Assembly: GCF_022952855.1 (NCBI RefSeq)
Contig: NZ_JALJDX010000181.1
Span: forward strand, 1 to 44,441
Length of the DNA: 44,441 nucleotides
Direction of reading: 5' to 3'
Origin: Pseudomonas sp. RGM2987
Lineage (GTDB): Bacteria; Pseudomonadota; Gammaproteobacteria; Pseudomonadales; Pseudomonadaceae
Shown here one piece after another: positions 33,560 through 43,444 of this stretch; positions within the stretch are counted from its first letter, which is position 1; every line of letters starts with the position of its first letter. The translations under genes and the position numbers were made by a program. The notes below the pieces were generated by a model that was given only the letters and a program-made list of their open reading frames with translations, was not told the origin of the DNA and made no database searches.

Positions 33560-34462
33560 TCAGCGAAGCCTAGGGCGATTGCCGGGCAGAGTGCAAGGCG
33601 CGCTTTCGCTCACGATCTGTTGCCACGTTCGCGCCGTGGCCTGCACCAGCCAGCAGGCGAGGATGAACGGCGCGGTGAGCGGCGCCAGGCCGAGGGCGAC
33701 AAACCCCGGTGTGAGCAGGACGGCCAGCAGGATCCCGGCCAGCGGCAGCCAGGGTGGGTGGCGCTGTTGACTGAGTGCCAGCGCCACCAGCGCCGGGTTA
33801 TAACTGCCCAGTCCGGACAGCGCCGTTGCGGGTTCCTGATGCAGCATGGCGAACGCGACGCCAATGGCCGAACCGAACAACGCCCAGCCGGCGGCACGCC
33901 GGTTGGCAACCAGCAGGCCCCCTGCAATCAGTGTTCCGGCCAGCGGATGGCCGAGAAACATGACTTGGCCTAATCCCTTCAAACAACCGGCCAGCAGGTT
34001 GGCCGGCGTCAGCTCAACCGACATCAGCTCAGGCGGCGGCGCAGCGAAACCCAGCAGCAGCCAGCCCAGCCCCACGAAAGGGGTGGTATAGGCGGGCAGG
34101 CAGCGCGGGACTTGGCTGCGCTTGAGCCATTGCTCGGTCAGCATCGCACTGAGCCCACCGCCGGCAATGACCAGCGGTGGCAACAAGGCGGACCAGGGCA
34201 ACGTCAGGCTCACCAGCAACCCCAACAGGATACCGTTGTAGCTGAATAATCCGGCCTGCCGATCAGCCTTGGCGTAACCGCGCCGCTGGGCCGTGAGCAA
34301 TCCGGCTACGCCGCCCAGCAGCGCACCGCCAAACAGCCCGGGCGCGGTGAGCAGGATGGCCAGCAGGCACAGCAGGCCGCACAGCGGGTGGCGCTGGAGG
34401 AAGATCTGGCTGAAGCCGTTGAGCAGGGCGGTGGCCCAGTCGGGGCAGGGGGTGTTTTGCAT
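33560..34462 (-). CDS. Urea transporter (UT family)
   Basis: 300-aa channel-type urea transporter. Conserved features: NGFSQIFLQRHPLCGLLCLLAI at the N-terminus, LFSYNGILLGLLVSLTLPW in the first half and the second-half repeat LSGLGSYNPALVALALSQ, the two internally related halves typical of UT proteins. ATG at 34462, 122 bp after pyk, with a REPIN in the gap. Allantoicase and AllA in this window release two urea per urate, so the likely role is movement of urea out of or into the cell. No urease genes are in the window. Confidence 0.9.
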   Translation of the reverse strand: MQNTPCPDWATALLNGFSQIFLQRHPLCGLLCLLAILLTAPGLFGGALLGGVAGLLTAQRRGYAKADRQAGLFSYNGILLGLLVSLTLPWSALLPPLVIAGGGLSAMLTEQWLKRSQVPRCLPAYTTPFVGLGWLLLGFAAPPPELMSVELTPANLLAGCLKGLGQVMFLGHPLAGTLIAGGLLVANRRAAGWALFGSAIGVAFAMLHQEPATALSGLGSYNPALVALALSQQRHPPWLPLAGILLAVLLTPGFVALGLAPLTAPFILACWLVQATARTWQQIVSESAPCTLPGNRPRLR

Positions 34463-34493
34463 GTTTGTGGGTCTGATAAACCGGGTTGATCCC

Positions 34494-34568
34494 TTCGCGA
34501 GCAAGCCCGCTCCCACAGGGGCTTTATGAACGTCGCAAGTCCAATGTGGGAGCGGGCTTGCTCGCGAA
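34494..34568. repeat. REPIN, family A, outward orientation
   Basis: REPs at 34494-34516 and 34546-34568, in the gap between pyk and the urea transporter gene. Confidence 0.9.
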
Positions 34569-34584
34569 AGGGCCGGTACAGGCG

Positions 34585-36000
34585 CTAGATCAACGTCTCG
34601 ATACGCAACGAATTGGTCGACCCCGGCTTACCAAACGGCACGCCCGCCGTAATCAGCAGCGTGTCGCCACGCTGGGCCATGCCTTGGGCCTGGGCGATTT
34701 CCAGGGCGGTGGAGCAGACCTCGTCCACCTGCCGCAGCCGATCGTTGACCACCGAGTGCACGCCCCAGGCCACCGTCAAGCGGCGGGCCGTCGCCAGGTT
34801 CGGCGTGAGGTTGAGGATCGGCACCGTCGGTCGCTCCCGCGCCGCCCGCAGGCTGGAGCTGCCGGATTCGCTGTAGTTCACCAGCACCGCCACCGGCAGC
34901 ACCGCGCTGATCCGGCGGATTGCACAGCTGATGGCGTCCGACACCGTGGCCTCGGCTTTCGGCCGGCTGACGTCCAGTTGCGTCTGGTAATCGGGACCGT
35001 TTTCCACCTGGCGGATGATCTTGCTCATCATCTGCACGGCTTCGAGGGGGTAATCGCCGGAAGCGGTTTCTGCCGACAACATCACCGCGTCGGCACCTTC
35101 GGCCACGGCGTTGGCGACGTCGGTGACTTCGGCGCGGGTCGGTGCCGGGGAGAAGCGCATCGATTCGAGCATCTGCGTGGCGACCACTACCGGTTTGCCG
35201 AGGGCGCGGCAGGTGCCGATGATGTTCTTCTGGATCTGCGGCACGCTCTCGGCCGGGACCTCGACGCCCAGATCACCGCGAGCCACCATGATCGCGTCGC
35301 ACAGTTCGGCGATTTCCCGCAGTTGGGTGACCGCCGACGGCTTCTCGATCTTGGCCATCAGGAAGGCTTTGTCACCGATCAACGCCCGGGCTTCGCGGAT
35401 GTCCTCGGGACGTTGCACGAACGACAGGGCCACCCAGTCCACGCCCAGCTCCAGGCCGAAGCTCAAGTCGCGGCGGTCCTTGGCCGTCAGCGGGCTCAGG
35501 TCGAGCACGGCTTGCGGCACGTTCACGCCTTTACGGTCCGACAATTCGCCGCCGTTGAGCACTTCGGTGTCGATGGCGTCGCTGCGTTTGCCGGTCACCC
35601 GCAGGCGCAGCTTGCCGTCGTCCAATAGCAAGTCCATCCCCGGCTCCAAGGCCGCGATGATTTCCGGGTGGGGCAGGTTGACCCGGCGTTGATCGCCGGG
35701 CGTCGGGTCGAGGTCCAGGCGCAGGGCCTGGCCGCGTTGCAGCAGCACCTTGCCGTCAGCGAACGGGCCGACCCGCAGCTTCGGACCCTGCAAATCCATC
35801 AGGATGCCCAGCGGGTAGTTGAGCTGCTGCTCCACTTCCCGAATCCACTGGTAGCGCTGGGCATGGTCGGCGTGTTCGCCGTGGCTGAAGTTCAGGCGGA
35901 AGATATTCACCCCGGCCTGTACCAGCTCATGGATGTCATCGATGCCGCGGGTGGCGGGACCAAGTGTGGCGAGGATCTTGACCTTTTTATCAGGCGTCAT
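34585..36000 (-). CDS. pyk: Pyruvate kinase
   Basis: Converts phosphoenolpyruvate and ADP to pyruvate and ATP. 471 aa. KVKILATLGPATRG at the N-terminus, LNFSHGEHADH, the catalytic ILMDLQGPKLRVG and the signature MVARGDLGVEVP are intact. The ATG at 36000 overlaps the end of ttuD by 11 bp, so translation is coupled. As last enzyme of the gcl cluster it drains 2-phosphoglycerate via enolase to pyruvate, giving growth on glyoxylate a dedicated exit. Confidence 0.96.
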   Translation of the reverse strand: MTPDKKVKILATLGPATRGIDDIHELVQAGVNIFRLNFSHGEHADHAQRYQWIREVEQQLNYPLGILMDLQGPKLRVGPFADGKVLLQRGQALRLDLDPTPGDQRRVNLPHPEIIAALEPGMDLLLDDGKLRLRVTGKRSDAIDTEVLNGGELSDRKGVNVPQAVLDLSPLTAKDRRDLSFGLELGVDWVALSFVQRPEDIREARALIGDKAFLMAKIEKPSAVTQLREIAELCDAIMVARGDLGVEVPAESVPQIQKNIIGTCRALGKPVVVATQMLESMRFSPAPTRAEVTDVANAVAEGADAVMLSAETASGDYPLEAVQMMSKIIRQVENGPDYQTQLDVSRPKAEATVSDAISCAIRRISAVLPVAVLVNYSESGSSSLRAARERPTVPILNLTPNLATARRLTVAWGVHSVVNDRLRQVDEVCSTALEIAQAQGMAQRGDTLLITAGVPFGKPGSTNSLRIETLI

Positions 36001-37270
36001 GTTTGGGGTTCTCAAGGATCAGGATGGCGCGAAAGTCGTTGACGTTGGTGCGGGTCGGCTCGGTGACGATCAGCGCATCCAACGCCGCGAAGTAGCCGTA
36101 GCCATTGTTGTTATCCAATTCATCGCTGGCGCTCAGGCCCAGTTCGCCGGCGCGGCGATAGCTGTCCGGGGTCATGATGGCGCCGGCGTTGTCTTCGGAA
36201 CCGTCGATGCCATCCGTGTCGCCGGCCAGCGCGTAGATCCCGGGGTGGCCCTTGAGGCTTTCGGTCAGGCTCAATAGAAATTCGGCGTTGCGTCCGCCGC
36301 GGCCGTCACCGCGTACGGTGACGGTGGTTTCGCCCCCGGAGAGGATCACGCACGGTGCTGGCAATGGCTGGCCGTGCAGGGCGATTTGCCGGGCGATGCC
36401 GGCGTGGACTTTCGCCACTTCCCGGGATTCGCCTTCCAGGTCGCCAAGAATCAACGGGCTGAAACCGGCCTGGCGCGCTTTCACCGCGGCGGCTTCCAGC
36501 GACTGCTGGGGCCGGGCGATCAATTGGAAATGACAGCGCGCCAGGTGCGGATCGCCGGGCTTGACGGTTTCCGATTCCGGGCTGAGTAGCCAACTGCGCA
36601 CCGCCGCCGGGACATCAATCTGGTAGCGCTTGAGGATCGCCAGGGCGTCGGCCGAGGTGCTGGGGTCGGCCACCGTGGGACCGGAGGCGATGACCGTGGC
36701 GAGGTCGCCCGGCACATCGGAAATCGCGTAGGTATGGACCGTCGCCGGCCAGCAGGCTTTGCCCAGGCGCCCGCCCTTGATCGCCGAGAGATGCTTGCGC
36801 ACGCAATTCATCTCCCCAATGCTGGCGCCGGACTTGAGCAGGGCTTTGTTGATCGACTGCTTGTCGGCCAGGGTGATGCCGGCCGCCGGCAATGCCAGCA
36901 ACGCCGAGCCGCCGCCGGACAGCAGGAAAATCACCCGGTCGTCTTCGTTCAGATTGCTGACCAGTTCCAGCACCCGTCCAGCCACCGCCAGGCCAGCGGC
37001 GTCGGGCACCGGGTGGGCGGCTTCCACCACCTCGATTTTCTGGCACGGCGCACCATGGCCGTAACGGGTCACCACCAGCCCGGTGACTTCGCCCTGCCAG
37101 CAACGCTCGACCACCTGGGCCATGGCAGCGGCCGCCTTGCCGGCACCGATGACGATCACCCGGCCACTGCGATCAGCTGGCAAGTATTGCTCAAGGACAT
37201 GCTGCGGATGGGCCGCGTCGATGGCTGTGGCAAACAGCTCGCGCAGCAGTTGTTGCGGATCGACCGACAT
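35990..37270 (-). CDS. ttuD: Glycerate 2-kinase (annotated hydroxypyruvate reductase TtuD)
   Basis: 426 aa, DUF4147/MOFRL family. The name TtuD (hydroxypyruvate reductase) is historical; family members with this sequence phosphorylate D-glycerate to 2-phosphoglycerate, which fits the operon. Motifs: GAGKAAAAMAQVVE near 41-54, LLSGGGSALLALPA near 115-129, KHLSAIKGGRLGKA, and the MOFRL part ILSGGETTVTVRGDGRGGRNAEFLLS near 315-342. The kinase role is inferred from family and pathway. 149 bp after glxR, with a REPIN in the gap; overlaps pyk. Confidence 0.92.
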   Translation of the reverse strand: MSVDPQQLLRELFATAIDAAHPQHVLEQYLPADRSGRVIVIGAGKAAAAMAQVVERCWQGEVTGLVVTRYGHGAPCQKIEVVEAAHPVPDAAGLAVAGRVLELVSNLNEDDRVIFLLSGGGSALLALPAAGITLADKQSINKALLKSGASIGEMNCVRKHLSAIKGGRLGKACWPATVHTYAISDVPGDLATVIASGPTVADPSTSADALAILKRYQIDVPAAVRSWLLSPESETVKPGDPHLARCHFQLIARPQQSLEAAAVKARQAGFSPLILGDLEGESREVAKVHAGIARQIALHGQPLPAPCVILSGGETTVTVRGDGRGGRNAEFLLSLTESLKGHPGIYALAGDTDGIDGSEDNAGAIMTPDSYRRAGELGLSASDELDNNNGYGYFAALDALIVTEPTRTNVNDFRAILILENPKHDA

Positions 37271-37315
37271 GGCGGGCTCCCGATTCTTATTATTTGAAGT
37301 CAGTGCAGATCCCTT

Positions 37316-37403
37316 GTGGGAGCGGGCTTGCTCGCGAAAGCGGTGTGTCAGTCAATACTTCAGTGACAGGTAGATCGCTTTCGCGAGCAAAGCCCGCTCC
37401 CAC
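37316..37403. repeat. REPIN, family A
   Basis: REP at 37316-37338 and the mate at 37380-37403, which has one extra A. Lies between glxR and ttuD. Confidence 0.9.
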
Positions 37404-37419
37404 AGGGTTTTGTGGTGGG

Positions 37420-38310
37420 TCAGTTATCGCGAATCGAAAAATTCGCCATATGCTCCAACCCCTTGATCAGCGCCGAGTGATCCCAGTTGCTCCCCCCGAT
37501 GGCCGCGCAGGTGCTGAACACTTGCTGGGCATTGGCGGTGTTGGGCAGGTTGATGTTCAGTTCCCTGGCACCTTGCAGGGCCAGGTTCAGGTCCTTCTGG
37601 TGCAGGCTGATGCGGAAGCCCGGGTCGAAGGTGCCTTTGATCATGCGCTCGCCATGCACTTCCAGGATCTTCGACGAAGCAAAGCCACCCATCAGCGCTT
37701 CGCGGACCTTGGCTGGATCGGCGCCGTTCTTCGAGGCGAACAGCAGGGCTTCGGCCACGGCCTGGATATTCAGGGCGACGATGATCTGGTTCGCCACCTT
37801 CGCGGTCTGCCCGTCACCGTTACCACCGACCAGGGTGATGTTCTTGCCCATGGCCTGGAACAGCGGCAGGGCGCGTTCGAACGCAGCGCTGTCGCCGCCG
37901 ACCATGATGCTCAGGGTCGCGGCCTTGGCGCCGACTTCACCGCCGGACACCGGGGCGTCGAGGTACTGCGCGCCTTTCTCGTTGATCTTCGCCGCGAACG
38001 CCTTGGTGGCGGTGGGGGAGATCGAACTCATGTCGATCACCACCTTGCCCGCTCCCACGCCCGCTGCCACGCCATCGGCGCGAAACAGCACGTCATCGAC
38101 CTGCGGGGTATCGGGCACCATGACGATGATGAATTCGGCTTCCTGGGCAACTTCCTTCGGGTTCGCCAGGGCCACCGCGCCGCCGGCCACCAGCTCAGCC
38201 GGGGCCTGATCGTGATGCTGGGACAGGAACAGGCTGTGACCGGCTTTCTGCAGGTTCAACGCCATTGGGTGGCCCATGATGCCGGTGCCGATGAATCCGA
38301 TTTTAGCCAT
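37420..38310 (-). CDS. glxR: Tartronate semialdehyde reductase (2-hydroxy-3-oxopropionate reductase)
   Basis: Reduces tartronate semialdehyde to D-glycerate with NADH. 296-aa beta-hydroxyacid dehydrogenase: nucleotide-binding GFIGTGIMG at 5-13, substrate-binding DAPVSGG at 118-124 and catalytic Lys171 in GDGQTAKVANQ. Full family length. It takes the product of Gcl directly. Between hyi and ttuD, with REPINs on both sides. Confidence 0.96.
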   Translation of the reverse strand: MAKIGFIGTGIMGHPMALNLQKAGHSLFLSQHHDQAPAELVAGGAVALANPKEVAQEAEFIIVMVPDTPQVDDVLFRADGVAAGVGAGKVVIDMSSISPTATKAFAAKINEKGAQYLDAPVSGGEVGAKAATLSIMVGGDSAAFERALPLFQAMGKNITLVGGNGDGQTAKVANQIIVALNIQAVAEALLFASKNGADPAKVREALMGGFASSKILEVHGERMIKGTFDPGFRISLHQKDLNLALQGARELNINLPNTANAQQVFSTCAAIGGSNWDHSALIKGLEHMANFSIRDN

Positions 38311-38349
38311 TGGAAAATCCTCTTGTTTTTGTAAATGCCTGATCTACCT

Positions 38350-38460
38350 GTGGCGAGGGAGCTTGCTCCCGCTGGGCCGCGCAGCGGCCCCAGAACAGTC
38401 ACATCAGGTGGAAAGATTGCGTCTGCTTCGCAGCCGAGCGGGAGCAAGCTCCCTCGCCAC
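38350..38460. repeat. REPIN, family B
   Basis: GTGGCGAGGGAGCTTGCTCC at 38350, inverted mate ending 38460, between hyi and glxR. Confidence 0.9.
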
Positions 38461-38476
38461 GAAAGCGCGCGTCGTG

Positions 38477-39259
38477 TCAGATCGCGTTATGGGTTTTCAG
38501 CCAGCCCAGGCCCGCTTCGGTGGTGGTCAGTGGCTTGTATTCGCAGCCAACCCAACCCTGGTAACCGATGCGATCCAGGTGTTCGAACAGGAACCGGTAG
38601 TTGATCTCACCGGTGCCCGGTTCATGGCGTCCCGGGTTGTCCGCCAGTTGCACATGGTTGATCTCGCCCAGGTGCGATTGCAGGGTGCGGGCCAGGTCGC
38701 CTTCCATGATTTGCATGTGGTAGATGTCGTATTGCAGGAACAGGTTGACGCTGGCGACCTGCTCGCGGATCGACAGGGCCTGGGCCGTGTTGTTCAGGTA
38801 GAAACCGGGGATGTCGCGGGTGTTGATGGCTTCCATCACCAACTTGATGCCTGCCGCTTGCAGCTTCTCGGCGGCGTACTTGAGGTTGGCGACGAAGGTT
38901 TTTTCCACCAGCGTCTCGTTGCAGTTCTGCGGACGAATTCCGGACAGGCAGTTGACCTGGGTATTGCCCAGCACCTTGGCGTAGGCAATCGCCAGGTCGA
39001 CCCCGGCGCGGAACTCCTCGACCCGGTCTGGCAAGCAGGCGATGCCACGTTCGCCCTTGGCCCAGTCCCCGGCCGGCAGGTTGAACAGCACCTGGGTCAG
39101 GCCATTGGCGTCGAGCAGGGCCTTGATTTCGGCGGAGCTGTAGTCGTAAGGGAACAGGTATTCCACACCCGTGAAACCGGCCTTGGCGGCCGCTTCGAAA
39201 CGGGCTAGGAAGTCCTGCTCGGTGAACAGCATGGACAGGTTGGCTGCGAAACGCGGCAT
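38477..39259 (-). CDS. hyi: Hydroxypyruvate isomerase
   Basis: Interconverts hydroxypyruvate and tartronate semialdehyde. 260-aa xylose-isomerase-like TIM barrel: RFAANLSMLFTEQDFLARFEAA at the N-terminus, GFTGVEYLFPYDY, EAINTRDIPGFYL with a metal-binding Glu, and QYDIYHMQIMEGDL. ATG at 39259 after AGGAGA; an in-frame extension over the REPIN is rejected. Second gene of the gcl operon. Confidence 0.95.
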   Translation of the reverse strand: MPRFAANLSMLFTEQDFLARFEAAAKAGFTGVEYLFPYDYSSAEIKALLDANGLTQVLFNLPAGDWAKGERGIACLPDRVEEFRAGVDLAIAYAKVLGNTQVNCLSGIRPQNCNETLVEKTFVANLKYAAEKLQAAGIKLVMEAINTRDIPGFYLNNTAQALSIREQVASVNLFLQYDIYHMQIMEGDLARTLQSHLGEINHVQLADNPGRHEPGTGEINYRFLFEHLDRIGYQGWVGCEYKPLTTTEAGLGWLKTHNAI

Positions 39260-39290
39260 GGTGGTCTCCTGCAGATGTGTGGGGGCTTCT

Positions 39291-39377
39291 GTGGCGAGGG
39301 AGCTTGCTCCCGCTTGAGTGCGAAGCACTCACAAGATGGGCTGCTGCGCAGCCAGCGGGAGCAAGCTCCCTCGCCAC
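39291..39377. repeat. REPIN, family B
   Basis: GTGGCGAGGGAGCTTGCTCC at 39291, inverted mate ending 39377, between gcl and hyi. Confidence 0.9.
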
Positions 39378-39427
39378 AGGTCCGGTGATGTCCTTAATGA
39401 ACAGTATTGCCCGTGGGGGCGCCAGTA

Positions 39428-41203
<1,776 letters not shown>

Positions 41204-41228
41204 GGTTTGTGCCTCTTACGTTTTGTAA

Positions 41229-41238
41229 TTGTATACAA
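41229..41238. promoter_or_regulatory. TTGTATACAA operator, gcl promoter
   Basis: Perfect palindrome, 26 bp before the gcl start, overlapping a TACAAT -10-like element on the minus strand. Confidence 0.7.
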
Positions 41239-41368
41239 GTGGCTTTGCGCAGAGTGTATTCATGGCGAGCGGCGCAGGTCAATCCATTTCCTCAAGCGTC
41301 TGTTTCATTCACCTGGGAGTCTGACAGGCTGCGTATTTTCGTCGATAATGGCGTTTTTGCTGGAATTA

Positions 41369-41378
41369 ATGTATACAA
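41369..41378. promoter_or_regulatory. ATGTATACAA operator-like site, DUF336 gene
   Basis: One mismatch from TTGTATACAA, 93 bp before the DUF336 start. Weakest member of the set. Confidence 0.45.
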
Positions 41379-41470
41379 AAAATATATTTATTGTGCTCTA
41401 TTTGTGGTGCTTGGTTTTCCTGAAGTCGAAAACCGAAAGGCTCTCCCATAACAAAAGAAGGACAGCACCC

Positions 41471-41911
41471 ATGAGCGTTCTAACCCTGAAAATCGCCGTC
41501 GACCTGGCGGGCCAAGCCCTTGCCGCAGGCCGTGAAGCCCACTGCGCGCCACTGACCGTCGCGGTGCTCGACAGCGGCGGCCACCTGATTGCCCTGCAAC
41601 GCGAAGACGGCGCCAGCCTGCTGCGCCCACACATCGCCATCGGCAAGGCCTGGGGCGCCATCGCCCTGGGCAAAGGCTCGCGCCTGCTCGCCCTTGACGC
41701 CCAACAACGCCCGGCCTTCATCGCCGCGTTGAACAGCCTGGGGCAGGGCAGCGTCGTACCGGTTCCGGGTGGGGTGTTGATTCGCAATGGGGAAGGGAAG
41801 GTGCTGGGTGCGGTGGGTATCAGCGGCGACACTTCGGATGTTGACGAGCAGGTGGCGATCCGGGCGGTGGAGGGGGTGGGGTTGAGGGCGGATGCGGGGG
41901 GTGGAGCTTGA
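41471..41911 (+). CDS. DUF336 (GlcG/HbpS-like) protein
   Basis: 146 aa, GlcG/HbpS family. Pattern: ALAAGREAHCAPLTVAVLDSGGHLIALQREDGAS, RPHIAIGKAWGAIALGKGSR and VPGGVLIRNGEGKVLGAVGISGDTSDVDE, all conserved in the family. Members bind heme (HbpS) or accompany glycolate/glyoxylate genes (GlcG), but no enzymatic role is established. Start ATG at 41471 after AAGGA; the long upstream frame is antisense to gcl and rejected. Divergent from gcl and carrying its own operator-like site, it is probably co-regulated with glyoxylate use. Confidence 0.9.
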   Translation: MSVLTLKIAVDLAGQALAAGREAHCAPLTVAVLDSGGHLIALQREDGASLLRPHIAIGKAWGAIALGKGSRLLALDAQQRPAFIAALNSLGQGSVVPVPGGVLIRNGEGKVLGAVGISGDTSDVDEQVAIRAVEGVGLRADAGGGA

Positions 41912-41935
41912 TGCCGTGGTGAGTTGACTGGCGCC

Positions 41936-42026
41936 TTCGCGAGCAAGCCCGCTCCCACAGGTTTCGGTGGCGGACACAAAATGTCTGAACGCTGCAGATC
42001 CCTGTGGGAGCGGGCTTGCTCGCGAA
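41936..42026. repeat. REPIN, family A, left flank of the RAYT gene
   Basis: REPs at 41936-41958 and 42004-42026. Its inner spacer shares GGACACAAAATGTCTGAAC with the right-flank copy. Confidence 0.92.
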
Positions 42027-42122
42027 AGCAATCGACCAGACACATCCAGCCCAAAAGTCCGGCCATGATCATGCGTTGACAACGCTAGCCTTTCAGAAAC
42101 TCATTGAAAGGAAGGCAATACA

Positions 42123-42581
42123 ATGCCTGGACGCTCAGCTTCACATCGCCTGCGCATCGGTCGGTATACAGAACAAAACCGCATTTATTTACTGACAGCT
42201 AATACACGCAAGCGTGAGCCTGTCTTCCACGACTATGGGTTGGGCAGGATAGTCATACGTCAATTCAAGGATGTGCAAGGACAGGGCATCGCCGACTCCC
42301 TCGCTTTTGTCGTCATGCCTGATCATTTTCATTGGTTGATCCAGCTGCATTGCGGGTCGTTGGGGGAGTTGATGTGTCGGATGAAATCCTTGAGTGCCAA
42401 GGGTGTGAATGAGGCTGTTGGCTGGACGGGTAACCTCTGGCAGCAGGGATATCATGACCGGGCGTTGCGGCGGGACGATGATCTGGTAAAACTGGCTCGA
42501 TATGTGGTTGCCAATCCATTGCGGGCAGGATTGGTGGAGCGGCTTGGCGACTATCCGTTGTGGGATGCCATTTGGGTATGA
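42123..42581 (+). CDS. REP-associated tyrosine transposase (RAYT)
   Basis: 152-aa member of the Y1/IS200-like HUH transposases that move or maintain REP elements. HUH motif HFH at 68-70 in VVMPDHFHWLIQ, catalytic Tyr127 in ARYVVANPLRAGLV, and the RAYT block WQQGYHDRALR at 106-116. No frameshift, so probably functional. ATG at 42123 is the first good start, with AAGGAAG upstream. Enclosed by two family A REPINs in the same orientation, as expected for an intact REP/RAYT unit. Confidence 0.94.
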   Translation: MPGRSASHRLRIGRYTEQNRIYLLTANTRKREPVFHDYGLGRIVIRQFKDVQGQGIADSLAFVVMPDHFHWLIQLHCGSLGELMCRMKSLSAKGVNEAVGWTGNLWQQGYHDRALRRDDDLVKLARYVVANPLRAGLVERLGDYPLWDAIWV

Positions 42582-42602
42582 CATGAAGTCGAGTTGCCGC
42601 TA

Positions 42603-42692
42603 TTCGCGAGCGAGCCCGCTCCCACAGGGTCGGTGTGGACACAAAATGTCTGAACATCGCAGATCCCCTGTGGGAGCGGGCTTGCTCGCGAA
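42603..42692. repeat. REPIN, family A, right flank of the RAYT gene
   Basis: REPs at 42603-42625 and 42670-42692, same orientation and nearly the same inner spacer as 41936-42026. Confidence 0.92.
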
Positions 42693-42708
42693 TGAGGCCC
42701 GCAGTTCC

Positions 42709-43314
42709 TCAGCCTAACTCACACCCCTTCAAAACCAACCGGATAATCGTCTGCGCCGCCGCTTCATAGTCGGCTTCATCGAGCTTCGCCTTGCCAGTCA
42801 CGGCGCTGATCTGCCAGTCGAAATCGGCATAGGTCTGGGTCGCGGCCCAGATGCTGAACATCAGGTGGTTGGGGTCGATGGGGGCGATCTGGCCGCGGTC
42901 GATCCAGGTCTGGATGCAGTCGATGTTGTGGCGGGCCTGGGCGTTGAGTTGCTCCACCAGGTCGGCGCTCAGGTGCGGGGCGCCGTGCATGATTTCGCTG
43001 GCGAAGACTTTGGAGGCGAAAGGCAGGTCGCGGGAGATGCGGATCTTGGAGCGGATGTAGTGGCTCAGCACTTCACCCGGTACGCCGTCGGCGTTGAAGG
43101 GGGTCGAGGCCTGGAGGATCGGCTCGATGATGCTTTCCAGGACCTCGCGGTAGAGGTTTTCCTTGGATTTGAAGTAGTAATAGACGTTGGGTTTGGGCAG
43201 GCCGGCCTTGGCCGCGATGTCGCTGGTCTTGGTCGCGGCGAAGCCCTTGTCGGCAAATTCCTCGCTGGCGGCACGCAGGATCAGTTCTTTGTTGCGCTCG
43301 CGGATAGTGCTCAT
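42709..43314 (-). CDS. RutR-like TetR-family regulator
   Basis: 201 aa. The HTH ([31 protein letters not shown], about 26-56) is TetR-type. The C-terminal half resembles E. coli RutR along its length: [67 protein letters not shown]. In E. coli, RutR senses uracil/thymine and, as I recall, controls rut, carAB and the gcl region. Start taken as ATG 43314; AAGGAA lies 12 bp upstream. Close to the gcl cluster, and a near-RutR box is present at the purine permease, so a role in nucleobase use is likely. Confidence 0.88.
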   Translation of the reverse strand: MSTIRERNKELILRAASEEFADKGFAATKTSDIAAKAGLPKPNVYYYFKSKENLYREVLESIIEPILQASTPFNADGVPGEVLSHYIRSKIRISRDLPFASKVFASEIMHGAPHLSADLVEQLNAQARHNIDCIQTWIDRGQIAPIDPNHLMFSIWAATQTYADFDWQISAVTGKAKLDEADYEAAAQTIIRLVLKGCELG

Positions 43315-43444
43315 AAACCCAGGGGTTCCTTGCCTGTTCTGGCGGTGGCGCATGGTAGCACCGGCCTCGCGCGGCGCTCAAGAATGCCCACGGCGGTGCG
43401 CCTCGCGGTATGCTGCGCGGCATTATTATTCAAGGAGCCCCTCC

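Larger units (their letters stand above)
41204..41470. promoter_or_regulatory. Divergent gcl / DUF336 control region
   Basis: 267 bp with an operator on each side: one at the gcl promoter and one nearer the DUF336 gene. AT-rich around 41340-41400. No other gene seen. Confidence 0.6.

Noticed and set aside
32705..33973. 422-residue plus-strand frame over the channel and urea transporter genes
   Set aside because: Spans two genes on the opposite strand, and the translation is His/Asp/Gln-rich without domain.
42123..42581. Complete insertion sequence at the RAYT gene
   Set aside because: No terminal inverted repeats or target duplications of an IS; the flanks are REPINs, as for other RAYT genes.
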